A stretch of 64,000 bases of DNA from Canna indica (GCA_034359265.1 CP136893.1:28838001-28902000); one strand, 5' to 3'; positions 46,701 through 59,473 are shown, numbered from the stretch's first letter. The notes: generated from the sequence alone by a model not told the origin. Numbers and translations are program-made.

Positions 46701-47448
46701 CACCTGTTATTGTCATTTACTGAATATCCCATCTATCCTTTCAGGCTGGAGAAAGATATCATTTTTCTTCAATCTCTCATTTGAAATTAGGGATAAGTCC
46801 ATTGAATTTGATGAGAATAGGAATGTTCAGCGTGCAGAATTTGTTGTTCGGGCGTATATGAAGTGCGTGCAGTTTCAAGCAATTAACTAGTCATGCAACT
46901 GATCATAATTCATTTGATTCACATTCCTGCTTGTGTTTCTGATGTCTTTTCTCTTGTTTTTGATTCTAGATGTGGCAGGTTTGCAGATGGCTGGGGTTCA
47001 TGCGATCGACGCGAAAAAAAGTTTATGAAACCAAATCATGACATTCCTAGTACAGCTGAAACTCGAGCTAAAAACAAAGCTTGTCAGGTGTTCTTTCTTC
47101 AGTTATTCAATTATGGATTTCAAGTCTTTGCCAAGACTACTATTTTCAGCACATTTACTTGGTTTACCTCGTTATCTACATTACAATTAGTCAGTTGTAT
47201 CTAATATCTAGATTACAATTTGTCATTAGATATCAGAATTCTATACAATGATAATTGTGAATGAAAATTAAGCTGATAAATTAAATGTGAGAACAGACAT
47301 AAATAAATGCATGGAATGAACTTCAAGCTGATTTTGAGTTGCCTATCTATCCTCTTTTTTGATTTCTTATTGTTTAATGATTGCTTATCTTGCGTAGGAC
47401 CTTCTTGGAATTGGAGAGTACCGGCCGGGTGTTAGCAATAGCTTTTGA
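43786..47448 (+). CDS. Conserved plant protein of unknown function (5 exons, 296 aa)
   Basis: Exons: 43786-44331, 46604-46661, 46745-46862, 46970-47087, 47398-47448. All four introns are GT-AG and the frame is continuous. The first in-frame ATG is 43786; an in-frame extension to about 43699 has no ATG. Residues 1-180 are low-complexity and charged, starting with an acidic DDPDLDDAELWAVIESAAAS segment. The last 115 residues are dense and look conserved: SDYTMIHGSPFIKKSGWRKI, FEIRDKSIEFDENRNVQR, GRFADGWGSCDRREKKF, then PSTAETRAKNKACQDLLGIG near the end. I recall similar plant proteins but no firm name. The AETRA-x-N-x-A pattern resembles one in phage/bacterial DNA-annealing and recombination proteins, only a hint. 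No signal peptide or membrane segment. Intron 1 (2.27 kb) shows no recognisable transposon. Exon 1 is GC-rich. Confidence 0.85.
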
Positions 47449-49784
47449 TAAGTCAAACAGTTGTTGTAAGTGTAATCCAATATGGTTTTCTATGCATTCC
47501 TCCAGATCATGAGATATGCATCCTATTGAAATATGGGGAGCGTGAAGTGATCTTGTAAAAACAGATGATATATTTTTTTTCTTCAATTTGAGAGTTAAGA
47601 GGCCACATTTATACAAGATTAAATTTGCATCTTGGTCATCATCTCATCAGTTCCTTTATTTATATCTTAATCATCGCCGGCGTGCCTGGTTCCGTTTCCG
47701 AGCGTGCATATTTTTTCTGGTTAGCATATTGGGGATAAGTGATACACAACAAGCCATGTGGTCAAGTACACTCTAATTGAAATTGAAATCAGTATTTACT
47801 GGTTACTGTTTGGATATCTTACCTGCTAGAAATTAGGTTTGATAATTTGAGTATCTGAAATATTCAATTTGAAAACTTATGCAAAAACTTGATAAAAAAT
47901 TAAATCATAAATATTTTTACTAATAATTCATATGTTAAAAAGCTAAAAAACAAAATAACTGTTTTAAACTCTAAAGTAGATATGAATTGTTCACATGATT
48001 GCATCAGCACACAAACAGTTAACATGATTGCATCAATAAACGATTAATTATTAGAGTAGCATTCTTGCTTGCTTACAGTTCAGATCATAAAATCCTACTT
48101 AAAATTTACAATTCACATTATAAGTAATAAAATAATAGAGTTTTTAGCAATCAAAATAGAAATACTATGCTATATGACTAAACAAGTCACTCTTTCTTAA
48201 TACCTCCAATTCGGATGGGCATTTGGACAATTTTTTTTTGTTCTCGCTAATCATCAAATGACACGTGGTGTTGGACCTATCCCAAGGGCTCAGCCCAACC
48301 ACTGCTGGTCAGCGCTTGAGGTTAGGCCCGATCATTGGTGGCTTGGCACATCCAACATAGAAAATGGTTAGAGGGCACTCGTAATACAGCATAGAAAATA
48401 CAACATGCCGTTTATAAAAAGCTACCACGTACCTGACTAAGGGATGTGGCATTATTTTATGTTGCAGTAATTTTTATTTTATACTTGATTGATACTATCT
48501 TTTTCCTTGTTGCCTTTTTCATTGATGATAAAAGGAGTATAGAAACTATACTAACTCTATGATAAGAGGAGAGATCACACAGTAATTGTTGTAATTCTAT
48601 GCATACAATTAGGGAAAAAGATTATTTGTGAAATATGGGGGACTGTAAATAAAAAATGACACACTAGAAGGGGATAGACAAGCTAAATAGTATCTATTAG
48701 CTAAGTAAAAATTAATTGATATTTTGTATAGAAATTAAAGAGTCGCGAGGCGATGAAATCGACACACACAGAAGTCTCATACTCTAGAAAATTGGCTATG
48801 GAAGGAACATTGTCGGTACTCATATATATGTCAATTCGAGCTTTGAAGTCGGTGCACTACTAGAGCTCGACACTAATTCTTCGGACTTCGACCAAGCTCG
48901 GGGTTTGTGGACCAGACTAGCATTTTGGGCACCGTCAGATCGGGCCCGACAACGACCACACTCACGAACCAAACTCAAGTCAAGCCAGAAATCATCTAGC
49001 CGGGGGGTCCACCCGGCCATATAAGGACACCCACATATGATAGCGGGTTTGTGTAAATGGGCATATATTTCACTTGTTCTAGACCCTCATAGGTCATTAG
49101 CGGGTTTTTTTTATTGGATCGTGGAAAGGGTATAGGATTTTAGGTGAAAATCTTGTAGGATTTGGGAATGGTTCATGATTTTATGCAAAAACTCATCCCA
49201 AACTCGCTAAATATGAAGTTACCAAAATATCCATCATATTATCCATATCTCTATTAATATTTTTTTGTCTTATTTTGATTAGGGTTTCAGTATTCCAAAT
49301 GTGAAATATTCATTCCACACCCACCCATCGTTCTCTGTCTCCCACACGGCCACAGTCTCCACCTCCACCTCCAATCTCTCACACGACCAGCGCCCATCTC
49401 TTCTGCTCCATTGTGTTTGAAATTGAATTTCACTCCATCGTCCTTCCATTGTGCTCCATCACGCGTTTGCTCTGTGCCCAACTTGTAGTTTGTATTTGAG
49501 CACATTTCATTATTTTGAACTATTTGAATAAGTCAGATCGAATGTTTGAGCATCGTATATGTAGAAGGTCTTTTCTTTTTACAAATTTTATTAACAGGCA
49601 AAACGGGGTACCCAGTGGGCATCGTTAAATTAGTTGGTAGGGTTTGAAAATTTTCTTTGAAAATAGTAGCGGGTTTTGGAAGGATTTGAGATTGAGTTTT
49701 CTTAATGCATATGAGTATAGGATGGACTTCGCCGTCCCAAATCCTCCTCGATGTCATCCCTAGTCCTTCATTAATTACCAGGGA
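47449..49784. other. Intergenic spacer
   Basis: The left part is the presumed 3' untranslated region of the preceding gene. 48220-49030 is less AT-rich and resembles retroelement debris without a clear motif. Just before CACTA copy 1, GTCATCCCTA (49754-49763) looks like the end of another hAT MITE, but no matching left end was found. No gene supported. Confidence 0.45.
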
Positions 49785-50419
49785 CACTACTGTAATAATG
49801 GGCATCAGCAACGGCTGAAGCCATTGCTGAAAATCATTAGCAACGGCTTGCAACGGCCCGGCCCGTTGTAACGGAGTCGTGGCAGAAAAACGCGTTGCTG
49901 ATAATTTAACAACGGACCAGCAACGGCCGCTCGGCCCGTTGCTAATAATATTATCAACAACGGCTTTGCCACGGACACGGGGCCGTTGCTGATAAAATTA
50001 TTAGCAACGACCCTGGAGGCCGTGGCAAGACTATTAGTGAAAGACTGTTGCTAAGCCGTTGCTGTATGCCATCAGCAACGACTTACGATACACTTTTAGT
50101 AACGGCTTTCCCACGGACGGCCGTGGGAAAGCCGTTGCTGATGACTAAAACCTGCAATCGAAAAAATTTAAAATTTAAAATTTCCATTAATACATTGATA
50201 CATTATCAGATACATAACTCACACACCCATACACACATCCATTCACACATCACAAATACACCCAGATATATATCAAAATAATTATACTTATATTTATAAT
50301 TATCCACAATCGTATAAAAACTATTCAAATGCAAAATTGAAGTATCAATATCCAAACAAAACAAATTAAACAAGTATAGTATCTAAGTAACAAAGTCAAT
50401 ATAAAAAAAATAATAAATC

Positions 50420-51531
50420 TCACAATGACGATGGAGGATGATCTGGATCATATGGCGGGGTTTGGAGTGCTTGGGTGTACACCGACGTGGATTGACTCGA
50501 GGACGATGGATCAGATGATGCCGAAGGGATGCCTGCTCCAGGATAACCTCACATGTTGCGTAGCATAGCATGCATCTTCGCCATCATATGACTTTGACGC
50601 TCCATCATCTCAGTCTGACGCGCGACCGTCTCCTCCAATGTCCTTATCCTGCTACTATGATCATAACTGGACCTGGAGGTGGACGGCTACTCACCAGCGA
50701 CCGGAGGGGTCGGTGCCCCAAGTGGCCCTAGCACGGCTCGCGCATGACCACTATATGCAAAACCATATACGCGGCCGTGGTCCCAGCCACCTGCAACCTC
50801 TACCCACGGTCCCGCGTCAAAGTCATCGGGGGTGCCCCCGCGTTGCACCACCGTCTGAGTGTAGGTCTCCTACACGAGTTTGATTTTTTATTTCATATTT
50901 TTCTTAAAACTTAAATTAGAATAATTTAAACAAATATACTTACCATTATGTATGCAGTGCGGTTGTCAATGTACTCCCTCGTCCCATGTACTCGACGGTG
51001 AGTTCGCTCAAACACCGCCATCGGGGAGGGTCGCTGGACAGTCCTGTCATCCAACACTGTCGTCTACATTTACAAAACAAATACATTAATTAGTACACAG
51101 AGTAACAAATAAAATATATAATTAAATGTAAGGAATACTTACCATACGATTCGCATGCACTGCAAATGCAATAGAGCCGCCAGTGTGACGCGCTCCTCCC
51201 CCCGGAATACTTGACACTTCTTCTTGCTCGAACCTGCACAATAAAAATAAAATTTAATATTATATTATGATATAATGAATTTGTAATGATTCATAATTCA
51301 TAATATATTACCGCTCCCTAATCACGCTAATGAATCTACGTGACTCTGCGGCTGGTGGAGGTTGCCACCTGTTTGGCCCGCGTGGCCGCCTGCGTCTGGA
51401 TGTAGTAGGCTCAGCAATATCATTGGCAGGAGGATCAGCAGCAGGAGGATTAGCAGCATGAGTAAGTGCTGGAGTCTCACCGATCGGAGACTCCGAAGCT
51501 CTCCTGCGACGATAACCACGACCAAATATAT
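50420..51531 (-). pseudogene. CACTA copy 1 second gene, Ptta/En-Spm type (truncated, 4 exons)
   Basis: Exons on the minus strand: 51531-51312, 51233-51143, 51063-50944, 50869-50420, joined by GT-AG introns with a consistent frame. Motifs: RHTGGSIAFAVHANRM, ERTHRRVHGTREYIDNRT (T-H-R and Y-x5-A pattern of this protein family), then a C-terminal coiled region LEETVARQTEMMERQS ending PSSL. Problems: the ATG seen in copy 2 (59473) is ATA here; TAG at 50689-50687 lies where copy 2 has a sense codon; and the Ptta core encoded at 58770-59030 of copy 2 is absent. In En/Spm this class of protein binds the subterminal repeats; here that is inference. Confidence 0.75.
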
Positions 51532-51604
51532 CTGTCGAATAGGCATATAATTAGATTATTAGAGATATATTAGAGATATATTTAATATAAGATATACTTT
51601 ACAA

Positions 51605-54600
51605 TTATTCCTCATCATCTGAGTAATAGTCTTCGAATTCTTCCTCTTCTTCATCTTCTTCATCTCCAGCTTCCTCAATTTCATGATCGTCATCATCAAC
51701 ATATCCAACTTCTAATTGAATTGATGATGTGTCTGCATCCTCGAGTATTTGAATAATACGATCTACAGCAGGAGGATCATCTTCTTGATAAAAACCATCA
51801 GTCACATTAGGTATCGGCTCATTTTCTCCTACTATCGGATCAATTTTTCCTCTACCTTTAGTCTTATAAACTACACACCAATCTGCTGGATACTTCGTGT
51901 AATATACTTGTTCGGCTTGTGATGCCAAAATAAAAGGCTCATTTGCTGCCAATTTGGATTTGTAATTAATCTCAACAAGTTTATATTTTGGATGAACTTT
52001 CATGCCCCTTTCTGTTGTATCGAAACAATGACATGTAAATAGGATAACTAATTTCAAGCCGAAGTAGTGCAACTCTATAACTTCTTCCACCAGTTCATAA
52101 AAATCGATATCACATTCAACATAGGTTGCCCCTTTCATGCAGACCCCGACATTCATCGTCTTATTTGTAAATGCATATTCAACTGTGTGAAATTTGTACC
52201 CATTAACAAAATATCCGCTATAACACGACACTAGTCGCGACGGTCCACTAACAAACTCAAATATTCTTTTATCTATTTCAGCTCTGTAATCTTTGCTGTA
52301 AGCCTAAATCCAAGTAGGAAAATCACGATTTCGTAATCTCTCCAATTCTTGATCATTGTGAATAGAATATTTTTGCACAATCTCAATATCAAATATTTCA
52401 ATGAATTGTTCAATCTCTGGACAATTGAGTAATACATACAAGTGTGCCAAATGATACTCTTCGTCGCTTAAGTGTCGAGATGGACGAGAACCAAAAGAAC
52501 GACCAGAGTGACAAAATATATTTAAATGTCCATCTGAATGTCGAACTCCCCCGTCGTCGTTACATGGAAGACGATCAAATCTTGTCTGTACTATCGATTC
52601 AAAGTAAAATGAGCAGAATATTAAAATTTCTTGAACGATATACGATTCAGATATTGACCCTTCAACAGCTGCGGTGTTCTTTACTTTTTTCTTCAGACGA
52701 TTCATGTATCTTTCAAAAAAGTACATCCACCGGTATTGAACGGGGCCACCAACTCGTGCCTCGTATGCCAAATGTGTCGGTAGATGCTCCATCGAGTCAA
52801 AAAAGGCAGGAGGGAAAAACTGCTCCAGCTTGCATATAATTTTAACAATATTACTTTCAAGTGTTGACATATCTTCGACTCGAAGAACATTTGCACAAAT
52901 GTTTCTAAAAAACATACTTAATTCAGTCAACGGACCCCAAATATTATCAGGTAGAAGATCTTGGAATGCGATCGGAAGCAATCTCTGTATGAATACATGA
53001 CAATCATGGCTCTTCATCCCTGATATTTTGCAATCATCGACGTTCATACATCGAGATGAGTTTGAAGCATATCCATCGAGTAATCTGAGTTCTTTTATCC
53101 ATTGACAAACATCTTTGATATGTTGTTTCTTTAACACATATGGAACCTTCGGCTTCAGATATCGTCCGTTGACCTCTTGTAACTCCAACTCCGGTCTCTT
53201 ACAAAGTATTTTCAGATCATGTCGGGCTTTGACATTATCTTTAGTTTTTTCGAAAACATCCATCAAAGTGTTGAAAATATTATCAAACACATTTTTTTCA
53301 ATGTCCATGACATCCAAATTATGTCGAATCAGTAATGTACTCCAATAGGGCAATTCCCAAAAGATACTTTTTTTCACCCAGTTATGTGTTTGACCAAAGC
53401 CTGACACTCTTTCATTCCGACCAAATACTATCTCTGGAAGTCCTTAAACACGTGCTAATATTTATTCACCAGACAACATCAGTGGTGGCTTATCTCTTTC
53501 GACTCTGCCGTTAGTAAATTTATTACGATTCCTTCGATACTGATGCTTAGCCGGTAGGAATCGACGATGACAATCAAAGAATGAGATTTTCTGTCCGTTC
53601 TGAAGACTGATTGATTTAGAGTGTTCCATACAATACAGACAAGAGAGTCGGCCGTGAGTGCTCCAACCAGACAACATGTCGTACGTCGGGAAATCATTGA
53701 TTGTCCACATGACTGCGACCTTTAAATTGAAGTTTTACTTTCGATGACAATCATAAGTGACAGCTCCCTCAGTCCACAATGTTTTCAATTGATCTATCAA
53801 GGGTCTGAGAAACACACCAATTTCTTTTTGCGGACCCTTTGGACTCGGAATAATCATCTAAAGATAAATAAATTCATCCTTCATACACATTGACCGTGGC
53901 AAATTATAAACTGTCAGCAGCACTGGCCAAACTGAATAAGGAGTTGTAGAATGTCCAAACGGATTAAAACCATCTGTGCATAATTCCAATCCGATATTTC
54001 TAGTATCCCTAGCAAATGAATGATAACATGTATCCAAATATTTCCATGCTTCACTGTCGGATGCATGAGTCATTACTGTATCATCACGACTTCTTGCATG
54101 CCAACTCATGTAGGGGGCCGTCTTTTCTGACATGAATAATCTTTGAAGCCTCGGTGTTAGTGGAAAATATTGAAACACCTTAAACGAGATATTTTTCTGT
54201 CGGACCGATTTCTTCTCCTTGTAACGAGGATGTTGACATACATAGCATTTATCCAACTGCATATTTTCTTTATAATATAAAATATAATTATTTTGGCACG
54301 CGTGTATTTTTTCGTACCGAAGCCTTAATTTTCTCATCAACTTTTTAGTCTTATAAAAAGTTGGCTCAAACTTGTTATCAGTAGGCAGCATTCCATTAAT
54401 CAATCCCGCAATTTGATCATACGCAATCGCGCTGATATTACAATCGGCCTTAATGTTTAGGAGCTGCGTCATTGCCGAACACCTAGTGTATTTAGGACAA
54501 CTAGGGATGACAATATTACCCGTACCCGTGGATACCCGTGGATATTTACCCAACACGGGTCGGGTATGGTAAACATATTATACCCACGGGTACGAGTACA

Positions 54601-55727
54601 GGTATAAATTTTTACCCATTTAATAAACGGGTACGGGTATGGATACTATACTATCCACACCCGCGGATACCCGCTACCCACCAATATATATAAAAAATTA
54701 AATTTATAATTTTATATATTAATATTTAATGGAAAATTTAATAATAAATCTAAATATAATATATTTTTAGGGATTTCAATTTCCAATTTTAATTGAAAGT
54801 ACCTTGATTTTAAATTTAATTTTGGTTTTAAATTTAATGTTGCATAAATAATTATTGATATTTCTTAAGATAATTTTATGATTTAGAATTTAATTGTTAC
54901 GTAGTTTATTTTATGGATTAATGTTTCTCAACCAACTTATTAATAGTGGGGAAATGAGAATCATTGGTGGTATACTATTATAATAAAATAAAAATTCTTA
55001 TCATATATTAAATGGGTATCCACAGATATCCGCGGGTATCAATTACCCGCGAGGGTGCGGGTGATGGATATCCATCGCGGGTGCGGGTACGGGAGACGAG
55101 TTTAGTAAACGGGTGTGGGTGCGGGTGTGGCACTATTCGCCCCGAACCCGCCCCGTTGACATCCCTAAGGACAACTCTCATACAAAGGTTCATCAGCAGC
55201 TTTCAACATCTCGTAAAATTCTACTGCTTCTTTATTCGGCAATTCAATCTCTACCGCAGTTTGTACTTTTGTGATATCAACACTTGTAGTATCTGGTGGC
55301 ACTTACGTCTCAGTAACTAGTCGATCAACATTATCATTCAGGTGGAATTGACCCCCAAGACTATCAAGTATCATAGTTCTATAGGGATTAGATTGACTGG
55401 ATGAAGAAACACTAGCAGAGGAAGATTCACCATGTGTCTGAACGATAGGATTGCTCAACGTCCCGACTTCACGTGACTCCTCGTGACAAGTCCATAGAAA
55501 ATATCTTGGTCAAATCCTTTGCTATATAGATGCAGAGTGATAGTTTCCCGATCCAAAAATCGTCCATTCAAGTAAATGCGGTAGGAAAATCAAATTTTAT
55601 CACCGACGCTAACGAATTTCCGATTTGAATAGACGAAATTTAGGAAGTAAGTTACGCCTAATCGAAACTCATTCGTTAAAGCTCCACGATCAAGACGTCG
55701 GTACATCCAACTTCGATCAGCCGACAT
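51605..55727 (-). pseudogene. TNP2-type CACTA transposase (broken, split by a MITE)
   Basis: From ATG 55727: transposase-associated N-terminal domain (DRSWMYRRLDRG, GVTYFLNFVYSNRK, LHLYSKGF), linker (EFYEMLKAADEPLYESC), Transposase_21/TNP2 core (ACQNNYILYYKE, MSWHARSRDD, LELCTDGFNPFG, YSVWPVLLTVYNLP, MWTINDFPTYDMLSGWSTHG, KKSIFWELPYW, LLIRHNLDVMDIEKNV), DUF4218 (LPIAFQDLLPDNIWGPLTEL, VGGPVQYRWMYFFERYM) and DUF4216 (GYFVNGYKFHT, GVCMKG), with a strongly acidic tail ending SDDEE. Damage: stops near 55610 and 55490, after IYL at 53858, near 53740 and at 53462, and a 666-bp MITE at 54502-55167 in the linker/core junction. It would cut and join DNA at CACTA ends if intact. Confidence 0.88.
54502..55167. 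mobile_element. hAT-type MITE in the CACTA transposase
   Basis: 666 bp, ends TAGGGATGACAA...TTGACATCCCTA, with 8-bp target duplication AGGACAAC (54494-54501 and 55168-55175). The body has ACCCGTACCCGTGGATACCC-like repeats at both ends and an AT-rich centre. Removing it and one target copy restores the transposase frame at this point. Confidence 0.94.
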
Positions 55728-55785
55728 GATTCTGTCAATCAATGATAATTTCTTCGGTTAATGCCTTTAGGTGAGATGGTCCTAT

Positions 55786-55994
55786 TCCATTCGGGATTTA
55801 TGTTATTCATATTGCACTAAGTATTTTTTTTAATCGCTAACTTCAGTCTAAATTTTGGCAGCACCTTCCGATAGTTCTCCGAATATGCATATCATCTGGG
55901 CGCGTATCGGAGAACAAGAGAGATGCTGCCGAAATTTAGAATAAGTTAACGGTTAAAAGAAAAAACTAAGTGCAATACAAATAACTATATTCCC
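55786..55994. repeat. Long hairpin upstream of the transposase start
   Basis: Two arms of about 90 bp. The left, with TTGCACTAAGTATTTTTTTT and AAATTTTGGCAGCA, pairs with the right, with TGCTGCCGAAATTT and AAAAAACTAAGTGCAA. The loop is about 30 bp. It lies 60-270 bp upstream of the transposase ATG, in the presumed leader or promoter. Confidence 0.8.
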
Positions 55995-56192
55995 AAATTA
56001 TCCAATCAGGGATAATTCAAGGGTTGTACGTCGTATAAAAGATCATCTATTTCTTTTACATGAACATATAACCCCCGAACGGATCTAAGGTTTTGCTAAA
56101 TCATATCCGACTCGTCGATGCGTATGTGAAACTTATCAACTCGTCGGATGGATGATTATTCTCTAAATGTTTCGAGTCAGTTCGAGTCCATA

Positions 56193-56335
56193 GTGGACGA
56201 TTCCGACGCAAGTCCAAAGTGGACGATTTCGGCGCGAGTATGAAGTGGACGATTTCGGCGCGAGTCCGAAGTGGACGATTCCGGCACGAGTCCGAAATGG
56301 ATGATTCTGGCGCGAGTCCACTGAGGACGACTTCA
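56193..56335 (-). repeat. 26-bp GC-rich tandem repeat in CACTA 5' region
   Basis: About five imperfect copies of GTGGACGATTCCGGCGCGAG plus spacer. Copy 2 of the element has about three copies at 60095-60165. The position between transposase gene and terminus suggests a promoter-proximal array. Confidence 0.85.
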
Positions 56336-57074
56336 GACTAATTAATATTTTAAGTAATTAATTAATATTAATCTAAAATATTTTAATTAATTTAAATAAT
56401 TAACTTACCATTATAAATCTAAAAATTAATCTAAACTCTAACAATTAATCTATAAATTAAATAATTAATTAAAAATTAAACTAATTAAAAAATCCATAAC
56501 TAATGGATTTTCGGCACCGGAGTCCGGTGGACTTCGACGCCGGTGTCTAGTGTCCAGACACTGGACAACGATCCGACCGCGGCCACTGACTGTCGCCCCG
56601 CCGGCTGAAACCCTATATTTAAGGTTTCAGCCGGATTGAATGGGAAGGAAGGCGCGAGGGGCGGTGAGGAATACCTGGAACAGATGGGGCGGCAACGACG
56701 GTCAGAATCGGTGGTCGACGACGGGGTGGCGGCATCGGCGCTGGTAGTGGGTGGCGGCAACAGAGGAAGAGGAAGAAGAAGGATGAAGGGGTGGGCGCGG
56801 GCGCGTGCCCTATATAAACTTATCAGCAACGACTCACTTAACCGTTAGAACGTTGTTGCTAATAAGTTAATCATCAACAACGGCTCACGTGTCCATTAGC
56901 AGGCCGTTGCTAAGGTAATTAATATCTACAATGACCCACTTGTCCATTAGAAAGCCATTGCAGATATGACATATCTGCAACGGCTTGATCGATCGTAAGA
57001 ACACCGTTGCAAATAGCAACGGCTTGAGCGGTCGTTGCTGACAGCCGTTGTTAAAGAAATAATTTATAGTAGTG

Positions 57075-57268
57075 GGATTCAATAGTAATGAGCCTGACAT
57101 CTCTAGGATAAACCAAGACCCATTCCAGGCATATCCCTGCGAGATCCATCTATGCATGGAGGCATCATCACTCAAAACATCCCTAACCTGCACTATATAA
57201 AGACACGACACACATCAGGTATACTATCGATTTCCAATTTCGTACCTACCACTTAGAATTCCTTCTTA
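57075..57268 (+). repeat. Fragment of a gypsy LTR between two CACTA elements
   Basis: Contains TATATAAA (57194-57201). Beyond CACTA copy 2 the sequence resumes with TTTAAGCGTCGGAGTATCTTTGCA (given here in two overlapping parts: TTTAAGCGTCGGAG and GTATCTTTGCA), a phrase I associate with Tat-lineage gypsy LTRs just after the transcription start. No full LTR boundaries are visible. Confidence 0.55.
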
Positions 57269-57951
57269 CACTACTGGAATAACAAGCATCAACAACAACT
57301 CCAACCGTTGCTGAGCCGTTGCTGAAAGCCATCAGCAACGGCGTGCAACGACCCGACCCATTGCAACGCAGCCGTGACAGAAAATCACATTGCTGATAAC
57401 TTAGCAATGGATTAGCAACGGCAGGAGCGACCGTTGCTAATAACATTATCAGCAACGGTTCAACCACGGCTGTAGGGCCATTGTAGATATATACATCAGC
57501 AACGGTCCGATTGTCATGGCAAGGCCATTAGTGAAAGCTCGTTGCTAAGCTATTGTTGTAGGTCATCAACAACGGCTTTGCGGTTGTGGCCTAGAAAATA
57601 CGATACACTTTCAGTAACGAATTTCCCACGGACAGCCGTGGGAAAGCCGTTGCTGATGATGTTAATCTGTAACTGAAAAGTTTTAAAATTTCTAATTTCC
57701 ATTAATACATTGATACATTTAACCTGATACAAAATTCACACACCCATTAATACATTAATACACCCATACATAACATACACATCACAGATACACTCAGATA
57801 TACATCAAAGCAATTATACTTATATTTATAATTATCCACAATCCTATAAAAACTATTCAAATTCAAAACTATCATATCAATATCCAAACAAAATAAGTCA
57901 ATCAAGTAGTATCCAAATAATAAAGTCAATATCCAAACAAAATAATAAACC

Positions 57952-59473
57952 TCACGACGACGATGGAGGAAGGTCTGGATCAAAATATGGCGGGGTCTGG
58001 AGTGCTTGGGTGTACACCGACGTGGACTGGCTCGAGGACGATGGATCTAATGATGCCGAAGGGATGCCTACTCTCCGGTATGAGTTGAGATGTTGCGTAT
58101 CATAACATGTATCTCCACCATCATCTGACTCTAATGCTCTATCATCTCACTCTGACGCGCGATCGTCTCATCTAGTGTCCTTATCCTGCTGCTATGATCA
58201 TAATTAGTTCTGGAGGTGGACAGTCGCTCACCAATGACCGGAGGGGTCGGTGCCCCAAGTGGCCCGAGCACAGCTCATGCATGACCACTGTTTGTAAAGA
58301 CATATATGTGGTCATGGTCCCAGCCATCTACAGCATCGACCCATGCTCCTGCATCAAATTAAGTCCTCGGGTGTGCCCCCGCGCTGCATCACTGTCTGAG
58401 TGTAGGTCTCCTACTCGAGTTTGATTTTTTGTTTCATATTTTTCCTAAAACTTATATTATAAATAAATAATGAATAATTTAAACAAATATACTTAACATA
58501 ATGATTGTTGTGCGGGTGTTGATGTACTCCCCCGTCCCATATCCTCGACAGTGAGTCTGCTCAAGCACCTCCATCGGGGAGGGTCGCTGGACAGTCCCAT
58601 CGTCCATCACTGTTGTCTATATTTACAAAATAAATACATTATTTATTACATAGAGTAACAAATAAAATATATAATTGAATTTAAGGTAGAATACTTACCA
58701 TACGACGACCGTGCACTATAAATGATATTGAGCCACCAGTGTGACGCGCTCCTTCCCCGGACATGCGGTTTCTAGCCGCAGTCCTAGAAACCTCCTACAA
58801 TCAATCCATCGACCATAACGCCACGAGCTAGTCCCATATATCTAGAGTAATCCAATCGGGACAGTATCTCCAAGTCTCCGCGATGTTTGTGATCCCAGCT
58901 CGGGTCGTCGCTTGGGATCAGGCCTACCCCAATTGGCTGTTGTACCTCTGTCGAGAAATATCCTCCCAGACAGTGTAAATGAAGGACCTCTGGTCCTCAG
59001 CCCATTTATAGTGAGTCTGCAAAACAATAATATTAGTACCAATATTAATAATCATGTATAAATTTTTTTAATACGTGCCTCAAGCTCGTGCTATAGCATG
59101 TCGACGTGCTCTCGGGGCACGTGAGACCACATGGGCCATGCCCCTTGCATGTATCGTCAGATCGTAGAAGATATGGTCCTCGACACATCCTCCTGCTCGA
59201 ACCTGCACAACAAAAATAAAGTTCAATATTATATTATGATATAATGAATTTGTAATAATTCATAATTCATGATACATTACCGCTCTCCAATCACACTAAT
59301 GAGTCTACGCGACTTATGGCTGACGGAGGTTGCCGCCTGTTCGGCCCGCGTGGCCTCCTGCGTCTCGATGAACTAGCCTCGGCGGTAGGAGGATCAGCAG
59401 TAGGAGGAAGTGCTGGAGTTTGACCGATCAGATACTCTGAAGCTCTCGTCCGACGATAACCACGACCCACCAT
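57952..59473 (-). pseudogene. CACTA copy 2 second gene, Ptta/En-Spm type (degenerate)
   Basis: Starts with ATG at 59473 (MVGRGYRRTRASEYLIGQ). Includes a region absent from copy 1 (about 59020-58770) with KWAEDQRSFIYTVWEDISRQ and RNRMSGEGARHTGGSISF, which fits the Ptta/En-Spm transposase core. The C-terminal part is colinear with copy 1 and has a sense codon where copy 1 has a stop. Several stops interrupt the Ptta core (near 58925 and in 58800-58870), so it too is broken as read. The stop codon is at 57954. Confidence 0.7.

Larger units (their letters stand above)
49785..57074 (-). mobile_element. CACTA/En-Spm transposon, copy 1
   Basis: 7290 bp from CACTACTGTAATAATGG to ...TTTATAGTAGTG, with 3-bp target duplication GGA (49782-49784 and 57075-57077). 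Both ends are packed with the subterminal motif GCAACGGC/GCCGTTGC in both orientations (about 49800-50150 and 56820-57060), the usual binding arrays for the element's own protein. It carries two minus-strand genes: TNP2-type transposase (55727-51605) and a Ptta-like second gene (51531-50420). Both are broken. Confidence 0.93.

Noticed and set aside
49754..49763. A third hAT MITE ending just left of CACTA copy 1
   Set aside because: Only one end (GTCATCCCTA) is visible; no partner end or 8-bp duplication was found.
51322..51550. ORFs in other frames over the CACTA second gene
   Set aside because: The correct frame has spliced exons with the HTGGS motif; the others are Leu-rich or Arg-rich shadows.
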